From positions 37,728,176-37,792,175 of the forward strand of contig NC_041016.1 in assembly GCF_004193775.1 (NCBI RefSeq): DNA of 64,000 nucleotides. Reading direction: 5' to 3'. The DNA comes from Glycine soja (lineage: Eukaryota > Streptophyta > Magnoliopsida > Fabales > Fabaceae). This document shows, in pieces, positions 10,039 through 19,799 of the stretch (its first letter is position 1; each line of letters opens with the position of its first letter). Below the pieces are notes generated by a model, which was given only the letters and a program-made list of their open reading frames with translations, was not told the origin of the DNA and ran no database searches. The translations under genes and the position numbers were made by a program.

Positions 10039-11664
10039 TGTAGAAGCAAGCTTCATGATGATGAATCAAGTTGATTCAAGATGTTTTGATGATAACAAAA
10101 GATGATGACAAAAAGCCCAAGAGAATGATTTCAAGATTGAGTCAACAATTCAAGAATCAAGAGAAGTTTGATTTCAAGATTCAAGAAAAGATGAATTCAA
10201 GTTCCAAGAGAAGAAATCAAGAAGACTTCACAAGGGAAGTATTGAAAATATTTTTCAAAAAAGAAACATAGCATAGTTTTGTTTTTCAAAAGAGTTTTCT
10301 CAAAATTTTCTAAGTTACCAGAGTTTTTACTCTCTGGTAATCGATTACCAGTGGCAAAGTTTGATTTCAAAAGTTTTCATCTCAATTTGCAACGTTCCAA
10401 TTAATTTCAAGATGGTGTAATCGATTACAAGATATTGGTAATCGATTACCAGTGCATCTGAACGTTGGAATTCAAATTCAATTGTGAAGAGTCACATTCT
10501 TTCATAAAATGCTTTGTGTAATCGATTACAAGGATTTGGTAATCGATTACCAGTGACAAGTTTTGAAGAAAAATCAAAAGATGTAACTCTTCCAATGGTT
10601 TTTAGATTTTTCTAAAGGTTATAACTCTTCCAATGGTCTTCTTGACCAAACTTGAAGAGTCTATAAAAGCAAGACCTTGATTTGCATTTGAACAACACTT
10701 ACAACCTTTACAAACAATTTTTCCACATATTCTTTTACAACCTTTGAATCTCTTTGAACATTTTCTTGAACTTCTTCTTCTTCTTCTTCCTTTGCAAAAG
10801 CTTTCTAATGTTTTCTGGTTTTCCAAACCTTGAAAACAAAAGTGTGCTATATCTTTTATTCTCTTCTCCCTTTGCCAAAAAGAATTCGACAAGGACTAAC
10901 CGCCTGAATTCTTTTTGTGTCTCTCTTCTCCCTTTTCCAAAAGAACGAAGGACTAACCGCCTAAATTCTTTTGTGTCTCCCTTCTCCCTTGTCAAAGAAT
11001 TCAAAATGACACAGTCTGAGAATTCTTTTGATTCTTCCCTTTCCCTTATACAAAAGATTTCAAAGGACTAACCGCCCGAGATATCTTTTGTATCCCCTTC
11101 ATAAAGTTTCGAAGGACTAACCGCCTGAGAACTTTGTCTTAACACATTGGAGGGTACATCCTTTATGGTACAAGTAGAGGGTACATCTACTTGGGTTGTT
11201 GTGACTAAGAACAAGAAAGGGTACATCTACTTGGGTTGTTGTGACTAAGAACAAGAAAGGGTACATCTCTTGTGGATCAGTTCAAGTGGAGGGTACATCC
11301 ACTTGGTTGTTACAAAGAGAACAAGGGAGGGTACATCCCTTGTGGATCTTTGCTTTTAAAGGTTTTTACAAGGTTGAAAAGAAATCTCAAGGACTGCAGG
11401 TCGCTAGGGGACTGGATGTAGGCACGGGTTGTTGTCGAACCAGTATAAAACTCTTGTGTTTGTCTTCTTCTTCCCTACACTCTTTAATTTCCGATGTGCA
11501 CTTTAATTATCGCTTTTACTTTTGGTTAAGTTTCTATTTCTATTCTTTACTTTCTTAACATTATAGTAAAAGCATAAGAAGGATAGTTTTTTTTATTAGT
11601 AAAGGTTCGTTAATAATTAATTCAACCCCCCCTTCTTAATTATTCCGAGGCCACTTGATCCAAC
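10039..11664 (+). repeat. First LTR of the nested pair
   Basis: 1,626 bp. GTAATCGATTAC palindromes lie at about 10337-10552 and a TATA box at 10662. The hairpin series spans 11171-11342 and contains an exact 40-bp tandem duplication (11181-11220 and 11221-11260) covering part of one hairpin and its spacer. Confidence 0.88.
11171..11342 (+). other. Hairpin series, first nested LTR
   Basis: Stem-loops at 11171-11193 (arm CAAGTAGA), 11283-11305 (arm CAAGTGGA) and 11322-11342 (arm CAAGGGA), each with loop GGGTACA. The second member (about 11252-11274, arm CAAGAAA against TCTCTTG) has one mismatch. The 40-bp duplication adds an extra half hairpin. Confidence 0.8.
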
Positions 11665-13276
11665 TGTAGAAGCAAAGCTTCATGATGAATCAAGATTGAT
11701 TCAAAGATGTTTTGATGATAACAAAGATGATGACAAAGGTGATGACAAAAAGCTCAAAGGTCAATCAAAGAATGAGTTCAAGATTCAAGAGGAAAGTTGA
11801 TTTCAAAAATCAAGAATCAAGATTCAAGGATCAAGCTTCCAAGAATCAAGATCTAGATTCAAGAATTAAGAGAAGACTTAATCAAGATAAGTATGAAAAG
11901 GTTTTTTCAAAAACTGAGTAGCACATGGATTTTTTTCAAAACATGTTTACCAAAGAGTTTTTACTCTCTGGTAATTGATTACCAGATTATTGTAATCGAT
12001 TACCAGTAGCAAAATGGATTTGAAAAAGTTTTCAACTGAATTTACAACGTTCCAATTGATTTCAAAAAGCTGTAATCGATTGCAATGTTTTGGTAATTGA
12101 TTACCAATGCCTTTGAACGTTGAAATTCAAATTTAAATATGAAGAGTCACATTCTTTCACATAAAAGCTTTGTGTAATCGATTACACTTATTTGGTAATC
12201 GATTACCAGTGATTTTTTCTGAATAAATCAAAAGATGTAACTCTTCAAATGGTTTTTGACTTTTTCAGATTGGTTTTAAGTTTTTTCTAAAAGTCATAAC
12301 TCTTCTAAATGGTTCTCTTGACCAGACATGAAGAATCTATAAAAGCATGGCTTTGTTTTGCATTTTTAATGAATCTTGCTAACAATCCAATCAATTCATT
12401 ACAATCCTTCACAAGCCTTGAATCTCTTTGAATTTCTTCTTCTTCTTTGTGCCAAAAGCTTTCCAAAGTTTTCTGGTTTTTTAAACCTTGAAAACTTGTG
12501 CTATTCATTCTTTTCATCTCTTCTCCCTTTGCCAAAAAGAATTCGCCAAAGACTAACCGCCTGAATTCTTTTTGTGTCTCTCTTCTCTCTTTTCCAAAAG
12601 AACAAAGGACTAACCGCCTGAATTCTTTTGTGTCTCCCTTCTTCCTTGTCAAAGAATTCAAAACGACACAGTCTGATAATTCTTTTTATTCTTCCATTTC
12701 CCTTATACAAAAGTGTTCAAAGGACTAACTGCCTGAGAATTCTTTTGTATCCCCATTCAAAAGTATCAAAGGTTTAACCGCCTGAGATCTTTGTCTTAAC
12801 ACATTGGAGGGTACATCCTTTGTGGTAGGGTACATCTACATGGGTTATTGACTGAGAACAAGATAGGGTACATCTCTTGTGGATTAGTTCTAGTGGAGGG
12901 TACATCCACTAGGTTCAAAGAGAACAAGGGAGGGTACATCCCTTGTGGATCTTTGCTTGTAAAAGGATTTTTACAAGGTTGAAAGAAATCTCAAGGACCG
13001 CAGGTCGCTTAGGGACTGGATGTAGGCATGGGTTGTTGCCGAACCAGTATAAAAACTCTTGTGTGTTTGTCTTCTTCTTCTCTACTCTTTTACTTTCCGC
13101 TGTGCATTTTAATTTCCGCTTTTACTTTTGGTTAAGTTTCTCTTCTACTCCTCATTCTCTTAACAACATAAGTAAAAGCCTTAGAATAGTAAATTTTTAA
13201 TTAGTAAAGGTTTAGGAATAATTAATTCAACCCCCCCTTCTTAATTATTCTGAGGCCACTCGATCCTACACCAACA
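11665..13276 (+). repeat. Second LTR of the nested pair
   Basis: 1,612 bp. TATA box at 12338; palindromes at about 11990-12210. Its end reads GATCCTACACCAACA, a short duplication-like change of the usual GATCCAACA, directly followed by the TSD AAGAA. Confidence 0.86.
12840..12960 (+). other. Hairpin series, second nested LTR, with compensatory change
   Basis: The hairpin at 12890-12912 has arms CTAGTGGA and TCCACTAG, where sister LTRs have CAAGTGGA and TCCACTTG. Both arms changed at the matching position, so pairing is kept. The hairpin at 12924-12944 (arm CAAGGGA) is intact. The member at about 12859-12879 has one mismatch (CAAGATA), and the first member has lost its left arm. Confidence 0.8.
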
Positions 13277-13611
13277 AAGAAGACTTCTCACTCTTTGTGA
13301 AGAAGTTTCATAAATTCATCAAAAATAGAAGAATGGAGAGAAGCCATAACTTCAACAATGGGAAGAGATCCCAAGAAGTTTCTCCTACACTTAAATGCTA
13401 CAAGTGTAATCAACCCGATCACATAAAGGCAAATTGTCCCTCAAATGAGTCATTGCCCGAGAAGAATGAGAAGAAAAGCTATAAAGAAAGAAGATCCAAG
13501 AAGGCGTATATTGCTTGGGATGACAATGACTCATCCGATGGTTTGGAGAAGGAGATCAACCTTCTATCCAAAGACTATGAAAGTGATGAGAACATCTCTC
13601 AAGAAGATTAA
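13277..13611 (+). pseudogene. Copia gag fragment, element B, part 2
   Basis: Continues the gag interrupted at 10033: acidic motif, basic stretch 'KKFHKFIKNRRMER', and a CCHC zinc knuckle 'CYKCNQPDHIKANC' at about 13399-13440 (a G to D change inside the knuckle compared with element A). It ends 'YESDENISQED' then stop, the same end as in element A. The open frame 13297-13611 has no start of its own and is not a separate gene. Confidence 0.85.
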
Positions 13612-14048
13612 GCAAAAAGCAAAAGTCTGACTTCTACCTTCAAAGATCTAGTCACTTGAATTATGAAAAAGGTAACATCAAAACCATTCTCTTTTAAATT
13701 TAGTTGATTGAATTTTTTCTTTCAATTAACTTGTTTATATGATGACTAACAAAATCTTATTTGTTTGTCTTGATTGATTGCTATGTGCTTATATGATTGA
13801 TTGAGTTATTTTCTTTCTTGAAGCATGAAGTTTAATATTTAAACAAAAAGTTGATAGTACATATGATTCTTGCATGATTTTTGTATGATATGTGATCATT
13901 CATAAAGTTTTTTGTTTAAAAATCTATTATGTTATATATATTTATTTTCATATGAGAGTTTTTTTTTATATAAGATACTTTGACTCCTTTTTAAATCCTT
14001 TCACTCTAAGAATTCATTTAGCACTTAGTTATCCTAAAAATCACTCTG
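13612..14048 (+). other. Element B spacer between gag and envelope-like ORF
   Basis: AT-rich, non-coding, matching element A 8196-8575. In element C about 3.3 kb of pol lies in the corresponding place; here there is none. Confidence 0.7.
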
Positions 14049-14124
14049 GTAATCGATTACTACAATACTGTAATCGATTACCAAATGTTGTAATCGATTA
14101 CAATGTGTCCCTGCTCCTATAAAT
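14049..14124 (+). promoter_or_regulatory. Internal promoter-like block before envelope-like ORF (element B)
   Basis: Three GTAATCGATTAC palindromes (14049-14060, 14070-14081, 14090-14101), then a TATA box (TATAAAT, 14118-14124) 17 bp further on. The ATG at 14306 is 188 bp from the first base of the TATA box. The arrangement copies the palindrome-plus-TATA layout of the LTR promoter, and element C has the same block with the same 188-bp spacing. Function as a promoter is inferred. Confidence 0.7.
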
Positions 14125-14305
14125 TCAAATTTCGAAATCAGAAATTAGAAACCTCCATTGCTCTCGTCAAACCCTCGTTCACAATTCTTCATTTTGCCAT
14201 AACTTACTCATTTCTTATTCAAATCACTCCCCACAAAGCCCAAAATTCATCTTTTTTTCATTATCTTTCATTTCAACCAATTGAAATTTCGAAAAAGTCT
14301 CTCAA

Positions 14306-15418
14306 ATGGCGGAACCATCAAAGAAGCGTAAAGGTTCTTCAAGTAGAAGCCAACGACATTCCGAGGTTCAGGATACTCCAATTCCTTCCTCCATTTCCTC
14401 CTCCTCATTGTTCTCATCGGAAGAATAACGTATACGGTACACAAAACTTTTCTCCTCTAGTTCTATCATAGACCCTAAGTTCATAGATTTGGATTTCTTT
14501 TCTGATGAGAGTTTCGAATGCATTCAAGCATTTCAAAATTCAAATCTCATTCCCTTTATGTCTCTAAAATTACCTGTGTATTCTGAATTGGTAAAAGCTT
14601 TTTATTCTAATCTTGAAATTCAAGAAAGTACCTTGATTTCAGAAGTTTATGAGATAAAGATGGTCATTGACCAATCCCTCTTCTATGATTTGACCCAATT
14701 GTCTAGTGACGGTGTACCATTTGAAGGTGTATTGGACTATGATTGGAAGTTTGATTTTTCTGTGCATGATGCCCACTGGTTGGTCTGCACCAACCAAGCG
14801 GATATAACCGGAAGGCTTCTTGCTGGTTCATTGGCTCTTGAAAGCTGCATCCTTCGCTATCTCATTGTTCGTATTTTACTCCCAAGATCTTCAAACCTTG
14901 CACAAGTTTCTAAAGAAGATCTTATAGTCATGTGGGCCTTTCATACTGGCCGACAAATTGATTGGGCACACCTAGTCCGATATCGCATGCATAAGGCATT
15001 GCGATTAAATGCTCCTTTACCATATCCACATTCAGTCACTCTTTTCCTTCAACATTTCAACATCCCTCTTGATTCTAAACCTTATGTTCCAATCAAAAAA
15101 TCCTTCTTGATTGGTGCTATTGTGGTTGCATCCTTTGGTTACCGCAAAGAGCGTGATGGCTCTTGGGTAAAAAAGGGTACTCAACCAAATGATGATGAAG
15201 GACAATTATCGGTTGAAGGAGAATCTTCTCTCCTTCAAAGTATTTTGGACAGGTTCGATGGACTCCAAACTTATGTTGGTGAAAGGTTTGATGCTTTGGA
15301 ACAACAAGTGGACACGCGATTCAACGAGATGGACTCAAGGATCACAAAGGTTGAAGAAGATGTCACCTTCATTCGCACATGCTTTGATCTACCACCACCA
15401 CCACCACCATCATCTTAG
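14306..15418 (+). pseudogene. Envelope-like ORF of Sirevirus type, one premature stop
   Basis: Extra 3' ORF of the kind carried by SIRE1-like copia elements; its role is unknown, and 'envelope-like' is the historical name. From the ATG at 14306 the frame opens 'MAEPSKKRKGSSS', a basic, possibly nuclear-targeting start, then a Ser-rich stretch. It meets one stop (TAA, 14426-14428, codon 41) and stays open to 15418: about 370 codons in all, against 378 in element C. The middle matches the C protein closely ('FFSDESFECIQAFQNS', 'YSELVKAFYSNL', 'VIDQSLF', 'ILLPRSSNLAQ', 'QIDWAHLVRYRMHKAL'), a domain I associate with 'putative plant transposon protein' (PF20167-like). The C-terminus is heptad-like ('RFDALEQQVDTRFNEMDSR') and ends in a proline run. 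No signal peptide or obvious membrane segment is seen. Confidence 0.82.
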
Positions 15419-15879
15419 ACTTTATTAATTTTTTTTAGTATTATTAGGACTTTGATTTCTAGCCGTGTATTTGGCTATATTATTATGACATTTGAACACT
15501 TAGTATTTCTTTTAATATTTACTTAGTATGACTGAACATTTATGAATTATGATATATGACTATGTGGTTTGCATTTTAATTTGGTTTATTCATGTTTTGT
15601 TTCATGATTGGTTTAGAATCTTTTATGTTTATTTTACAAAAAATACTTTGTGTATGTTTTTGAATTATGTATGTCTTACGCACTTTGGCCTTTTTGATGT
15701 TGCCAAAGGGGGAGAGAAAAATGGGTATTTAAAGAAATCAAGTTAAGAAATCAAGGTGTTATTTTTTTTCAAGACTTAAAATTAAGCATAAATTCAAAAA
15801 GAAAGGAGGAGAAAGGGATGAGTGAACGGCAGAACAAGACTCTTGATTTCAAGATTGTCATCATCAAAAAGGGTGAGAT
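15419..15879 (+). other. Element B 3' untranslated region with two polypurine tracts
   Basis: Contains the shared 'TTTCTAGCCGTGTATTTGG' block, a distal polypurine tract AAAGGGGGAGAG (15705-15716) and the proximal AAAAAGGGTGAGAT (15866-15879) beside the LTR. The proximal tract has a T interrupting the G run. Confidence 0.75.
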
Positions 15880-17336
15880 TGTGGAAGCAATGTCTTCCAA
15901 GGTTATTTTGATGATGCCAAACAATCAAGAGTTAAGCAAAGTTTCAAGCAAAGATTCAAGATTCAAGAATCAAGTTTCAAGATTCAAGATTCATGATTCA
16001 AGAAAAATCAAGATCAAGATTCAAGACTCAAGATTCAAGAATCAAGAGAAGACTAAATCAAGATAAGTACTAAAACGTTTTTCAAAACATTGAGTAGCAC
16101 ATGAAGTTTTCACAAAATCTTTTACCAAAGAGTTTTACTCTCTGGTAATCAATTACCAGAAGGTAGTAATCGATTACCAGTAGCCAGCATTGTTTTTCAA
16201 ACTAATTTACAAATCTATAATCGATTACCATAATCATGTAATCGATTACCAGTGTTTTAAAACGTTAAGATTTTCAAAATTCAAAATGAAGAGTCACATC
16301 TGTTGATGTGTAATCGATTACACCTTAATGGTAATCGACTACCAGTGACTGTTTTCGAAAAATTAATTTCCAAAAGTCACAATTCTTCAAGTGACTTGTT
16401 TCTGAATATTCTTTAAAAAGTCATAACTTTTTAAGTAATTAGTTTTAAAGGAATTGCCAAGAGTTACAAGTTTTGACTTGAGTCATCAAGAAATTATAAA
16501 TATGTCGCCATGGCATGAAACAAAAAAAAATTGATCATAATCATCTATCTTTCAAACTATCTTTCAATCTTCTCTCAACATCATTCAATATCTTTCAACT
16601 TTGTCTACAAAATTTTCTGATTTTTTTTCTCTTCATATTTCTAAAAGTTTTTATTCAAAACTTTCTCTTCCAAGAAAAGTTTTTTGTTCAAAGACTTGTG
16701 CTATTCATCTTTTTCATTCTCTTCTTCCTTTGCCAAAAGAACGAAGGACTAACTGCCTGAATTCTTTTGTGTCTCTCTTCTCCCTTTCCAAGAGAATTCA
16801 AAGGACTAACCACATGAGAATTCTTTGTCCCAACACATTGGAGGGTACATCCTTTGTGGTACAAGTAGAGGGTACATCTACTTGGGGATTGTTATACTGA
16901 GAACAAGAGAGGGTACATCTCTTGTGGATCAGTTCAAGTGGAGGGTACATCCACTTGGGTTTTCAAAGAGAACAAGGGAGGGTACATCCCTTGATGATCT
17001 TTGGCTTGTAAAGGATTTTAGAAGGTTGAAATAAATCTCAAGAACCGTAGGTTGCTTGGGGACTGGATGTAGGCACGGGTTGTTGCCAAACCAGTATAAA
17101 ATTCTTGTGTTTGTCTTCTTCTTCCCTACACTCTTTAATTTCCACTGTGTGATTTAATTATCGCTTTTACTTTTGATTAAGTTTATATTTTTGTTCTTTA
17201 CTTTCTTAACTTTGTATTAAAAGCCTAATTGAATCTAGTAACATTAAGAAGGATAAGTTTTTTTTAATTAGTAAAGGCTCATTAATAATTAATTCAACCC
17301 CCCTTCTTAATTATTCCGAGGCCACTTGATCCAACA
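15880..17336 (+). repeat. Element B 3' LTR, second subfamily
   Basis: 1,457 bp, starts TGTGGAAGCAATG and ends GATCCAACA. Palindromes at about 16145-16345; TATA box TATAAAT at 16495. Best relative in the window is the 5' LTR of element D (47765). The right flank GTTTT is unrelated to element A's left flank. Confidence 0.87.
16862..16993 (+). other. Hairpin series, element B 3' LTR (best preserved copy)
   Basis: Four perfect stem-loops, all with loop GGGTACA: 16862-16884 (arm CAAGTAGA, 8 bp), 16904-16924 (CAAGAGA, 7 bp), 16935-16957 (CAAGTGGA, 8 bp) and 16973-16993 (CAAGGGA, 7 bp). A weak first member sits at 16840-16852. Spacers are 10-19 bases. Confidence 0.88.
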
Positions 17337-17706
17337 GTTTTTCCTTTTCAATGTACTCTGAACAAAATTCAATAGCTTCTTTTGCAATGTACCTTTCCAC
17401 AATAGATACTTCTAGACCCTGATAGGATAAAGTCCTTAGGCCCATTATAAAAGGTACATTCTCTTAGGATTGATGGAGGATTGACCTAGGGTTTTGTGAA
17501 AGGCAAAAAGTCATTGTGCGATTGGCTTTCCTCCAATTTTCTCCATTTCTTCATTTCTTTCTCTTGTAACTCTCAATTTTTCATACCTTTCATGTCTATG
17601 AGAAGCTAGTTTTTCCTACAGTTGGGGATTTGACATACTAGCAATGCTCATGTAATTATCTTAACTATATATTTAATGAATGTTCAATGTTATTTCCATT
17701 TCTTTA
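17337..17706 (+). repeat. Gypsy-type LTR remnant, left piece
   Basis: Non-coding; it appears to continue at 26143-26408 and 30350-30659 once the Athila-type element and the solo LTR are removed. The last piece ends with an 'AGTCCCTATGGACACAA' block typical of the ends of Athila-like LTRs. Limits and family are uncertain. Confidence 0.45.
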
Positions 17707-18812
17707 TGATCGAGGCCATACCCGAATTAAATAAACATTAAAAATGCAGTATCTAGGAAGTGATCCTAGGTCGTCTCCCAACAAGCAATGGTCAACCAAC
17801 GTTCATAATAGATAGTCATACAACAGTTAAAACAGTTGGGGGGGGGGTTGTTTGCTTTTGTAATTAAAATAGCAAGCAAATTTTAATTACAAAATAACAT
17901 AATTAAAACATGTTGTTTCCCCTTGATTCACAAGCAAGTCTCTTATCCTAGGTTACGAGGATTTATCCCTGACCAGTTCAACCACTTAATCTAACCCTAA
18001 ATTAAATTACTAAGCGAAAATTAACAAAAGGTTGTCATTATGTGATTAAGCAACACATACACCAAATAATCATGAACGAAACTGATCATTAAGCATGAAC
18101 ATAAATTAAGCGTAGAGACAATTAATCAAGCACTAAGCATGGATTAATGGCAACAAATACAGAGTAATTGGTGAAGAGGAAAAACTGATCAGAATTCAAT
18201 AGTAATAACAAAACATCAAAGAGAGTTGTGTTTGATCCTCAAGAGAAAACAACGCTGGAGACTTAGCCTTCCATTAATCAACAGAAAACAAAATTGTAGA
18301 TTGAAGCAGAAACGAAATTACAGAAAACGAATTTTATTCTACGTGAACAGTGTGCATGAACAGTAAAAATTGGAATTCTAAAACCCTAGAATTATTCTCC
18401 TCTCCCAAAAAACTCTCATAACTAAAACCCTGGTGTTGTTATATAGGTTCTCAACCCCAAAGCTTACAAATCTATTTTAAGTCCAAGCCCATAAACATAA
18501 TAAAATAAAATTTGGACAAGATAAGATAAGATTGGATGAAATAAAATCTGGACGAAATAAAATCTAGATGAAATAAAATCTGGATAAGATAAGATTTGAT
18601 AAAATAAAATTGTTTTCTCTCTTCAAGTCCAAGCCCAATTCCGGATTCAAGCCTAATTGCTTATAATTCTCCTGAAATTAAATTAAAAACACAAAATTAG
18701 TCAAGTTGGCCCAAATGATAAAACTGCATAATTAATTTGACAATTAAGGCTAATCAGTAATTAAAATGGTGACAGAAAGGGTTAAGAAATAGGAGAAAAT
18801 AATGACACATCA
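17707..18812 (-). repeat. Athila 3' LTR
   Basis: 1,106 bp. On the minus strand it starts TGATGTGTCATTATTTTC and ends GCCTCGATCA. It closely matches 25048-26142, apart from small gaps and scattered substitutions. Confidence 0.92.
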
Positions 18813-18835
18813 AATCCCCCCAGAAATAGGGTTAT
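18813..18835 (-). promoter_or_regulatory. Athila polypurine tract
   Basis: Read on the minus strand as TTTCTGGGGGGATT immediately before the 3' LTR; it would prime plus-strand DNA synthesis. Confidence 0.75.
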
Positions 18836-19016
18836 ATAACAAAACTTTTTGCCCAACCAGAAAGTCCTTCTTAGCTATCAAACTGTCAGGGAACTTCTTG
18901 GTCTTCTCCTTGTAGAATTTGGAATTCTCATAGGCTTCTAAACGGATCTCATCTAGCTCACTTAGTTGCAACTACCTTTCCTCTCTAGCCTGATCAATAG
19001 AGAAGTTGCATGTCTT
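18836..19016 (-). other. Athila end of integrase and 3' spacer
   Basis: Remainder of the integrase C-terminus ('...LNLL..' style reading in broken frames) and a short spacer. There is no room for an envelope-like ORF. Confidence 0.5.
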
Positions 19017-19787
19017 TTAAGCCCAGTAGGCTTTGTACTCTATCTCTACAGGAAGATGACATGTCTTGCCAAAGACAACCCGATAAGGAGACATTCCTAT
19101 GGGTGCTTTATAGGTAGTCCTATGCGCCCAAAAAGCATGATCTAGCCTGGTGCTCCAATCCTTTCTATTTGACTGCATAATCTTCTCCAAGATCCTTTTT
19201 ATCTCCCTATTTGAAATCTCAGTCTGCCCATTAGTTTGGGGGTGGTATGGTGTGGAAATTCTGTGCACGACCCCATACGTTTTTAGCAAGGCATACATGG
19301 ATCTGTTACAAAAATGGGTGCCTTGATCACTAACGATGGCTCTAGGGACTCCAGACCTGCAAAATGGATTAGATCTAACAAAATCCACAACAACCTTAGC
19401 ATCGTTAGTTCTGGTGGGTTTGGCTTCCACCCATTTTGAAACATAATCAACAGCAAAGAGAATATAAACAAAACCAAAAGAGATAGGGAAAGGCCCCATA
19501 AAGTCTATACCCCAGACATCAAACACCTCACAGAACAACATGGGTTGTTGGGGCATTTGTTGTCTCCATGAAAGTGAGCCGCCTACTTTCTTACAAGGCT
19601 CACAAGTGCTACAAATTTTCCACGCATCCTTGAAGATGGCGGGACAATAGAAACCGCAGTCAAGCACCTTGCGAGCTGTCCTATGTATGCCAAGATGTCC
19701 ACCTGGTGCGGAAGAATGACAAAATTTCAGGACTGAGTCAATCTCATGGTTTGGAATGCATCTCCTAATAACCTGGTCACTGCACAA
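19017..19787 (-). pseudogene. Athila integrase
   Basis: Integrase domain that would insert the element DNA. The open piece of 256 codons has the N-terminal zinc motif (His residues in 'CHSSAPGGHLGIHRT', Cys pair in 'CSTCEPC') and the catalytic triad: D in 'VWGIDFMGPFP', D in 'VSDQGTHF' and E in 'NGQTEISNREIKRILE'. It is preceded by an in-frame stop at about 19795 (in the PYL-stop-KLCSDQ context), so it is not joined to RNase H in one frame. The domain is fairly well preserved, but the missing upstream frame makes it non-functional as part of a polyprotein. Confidence 0.9.
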
Positions 19788-19799
19788 TTTCTACAAATA

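Larger units (their letters stand above)
10039..13276 (+). mobile_element. Nested two-LTR element with no interior
   Basis: Two copia LTRs in direct contact (10039-11664 and 11665-13276), inserted into element B gag with perfect TSDs AAGAA at 10034-10038 and 13277-13281. There is no primer site, coding region or polypurine tract between them: the first LTR ends GATCCAAC and the second starts TGTAGAAGC on the next base, so one terminal A is missing at the junction. The two LTRs differ at many positions. Confidence 0.9.
9827..17336 (+). mobile_element. Copia element B, pol-less, with envelope-like ORF
   Basis: Starts inside gag (no complete 5' LTR of its own) and runs through the rest of gag, split by a nested two-LTR insertion at 10039-13276, then a non-coding spacer, an internal promoter-like block (14049-14124), an envelope-like ORF with one stop (14306-15418), a 3' untranslated region with two polypurine tracts, and a 3' LTR (15880-17336) of a second subfamily. 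No pol motifs are present between gag and the envelope-like ORF. The 3' LTR differs markedly from the LTR at 9028, another sign that this array arose by recombination between elements. Confidence 0.78.
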
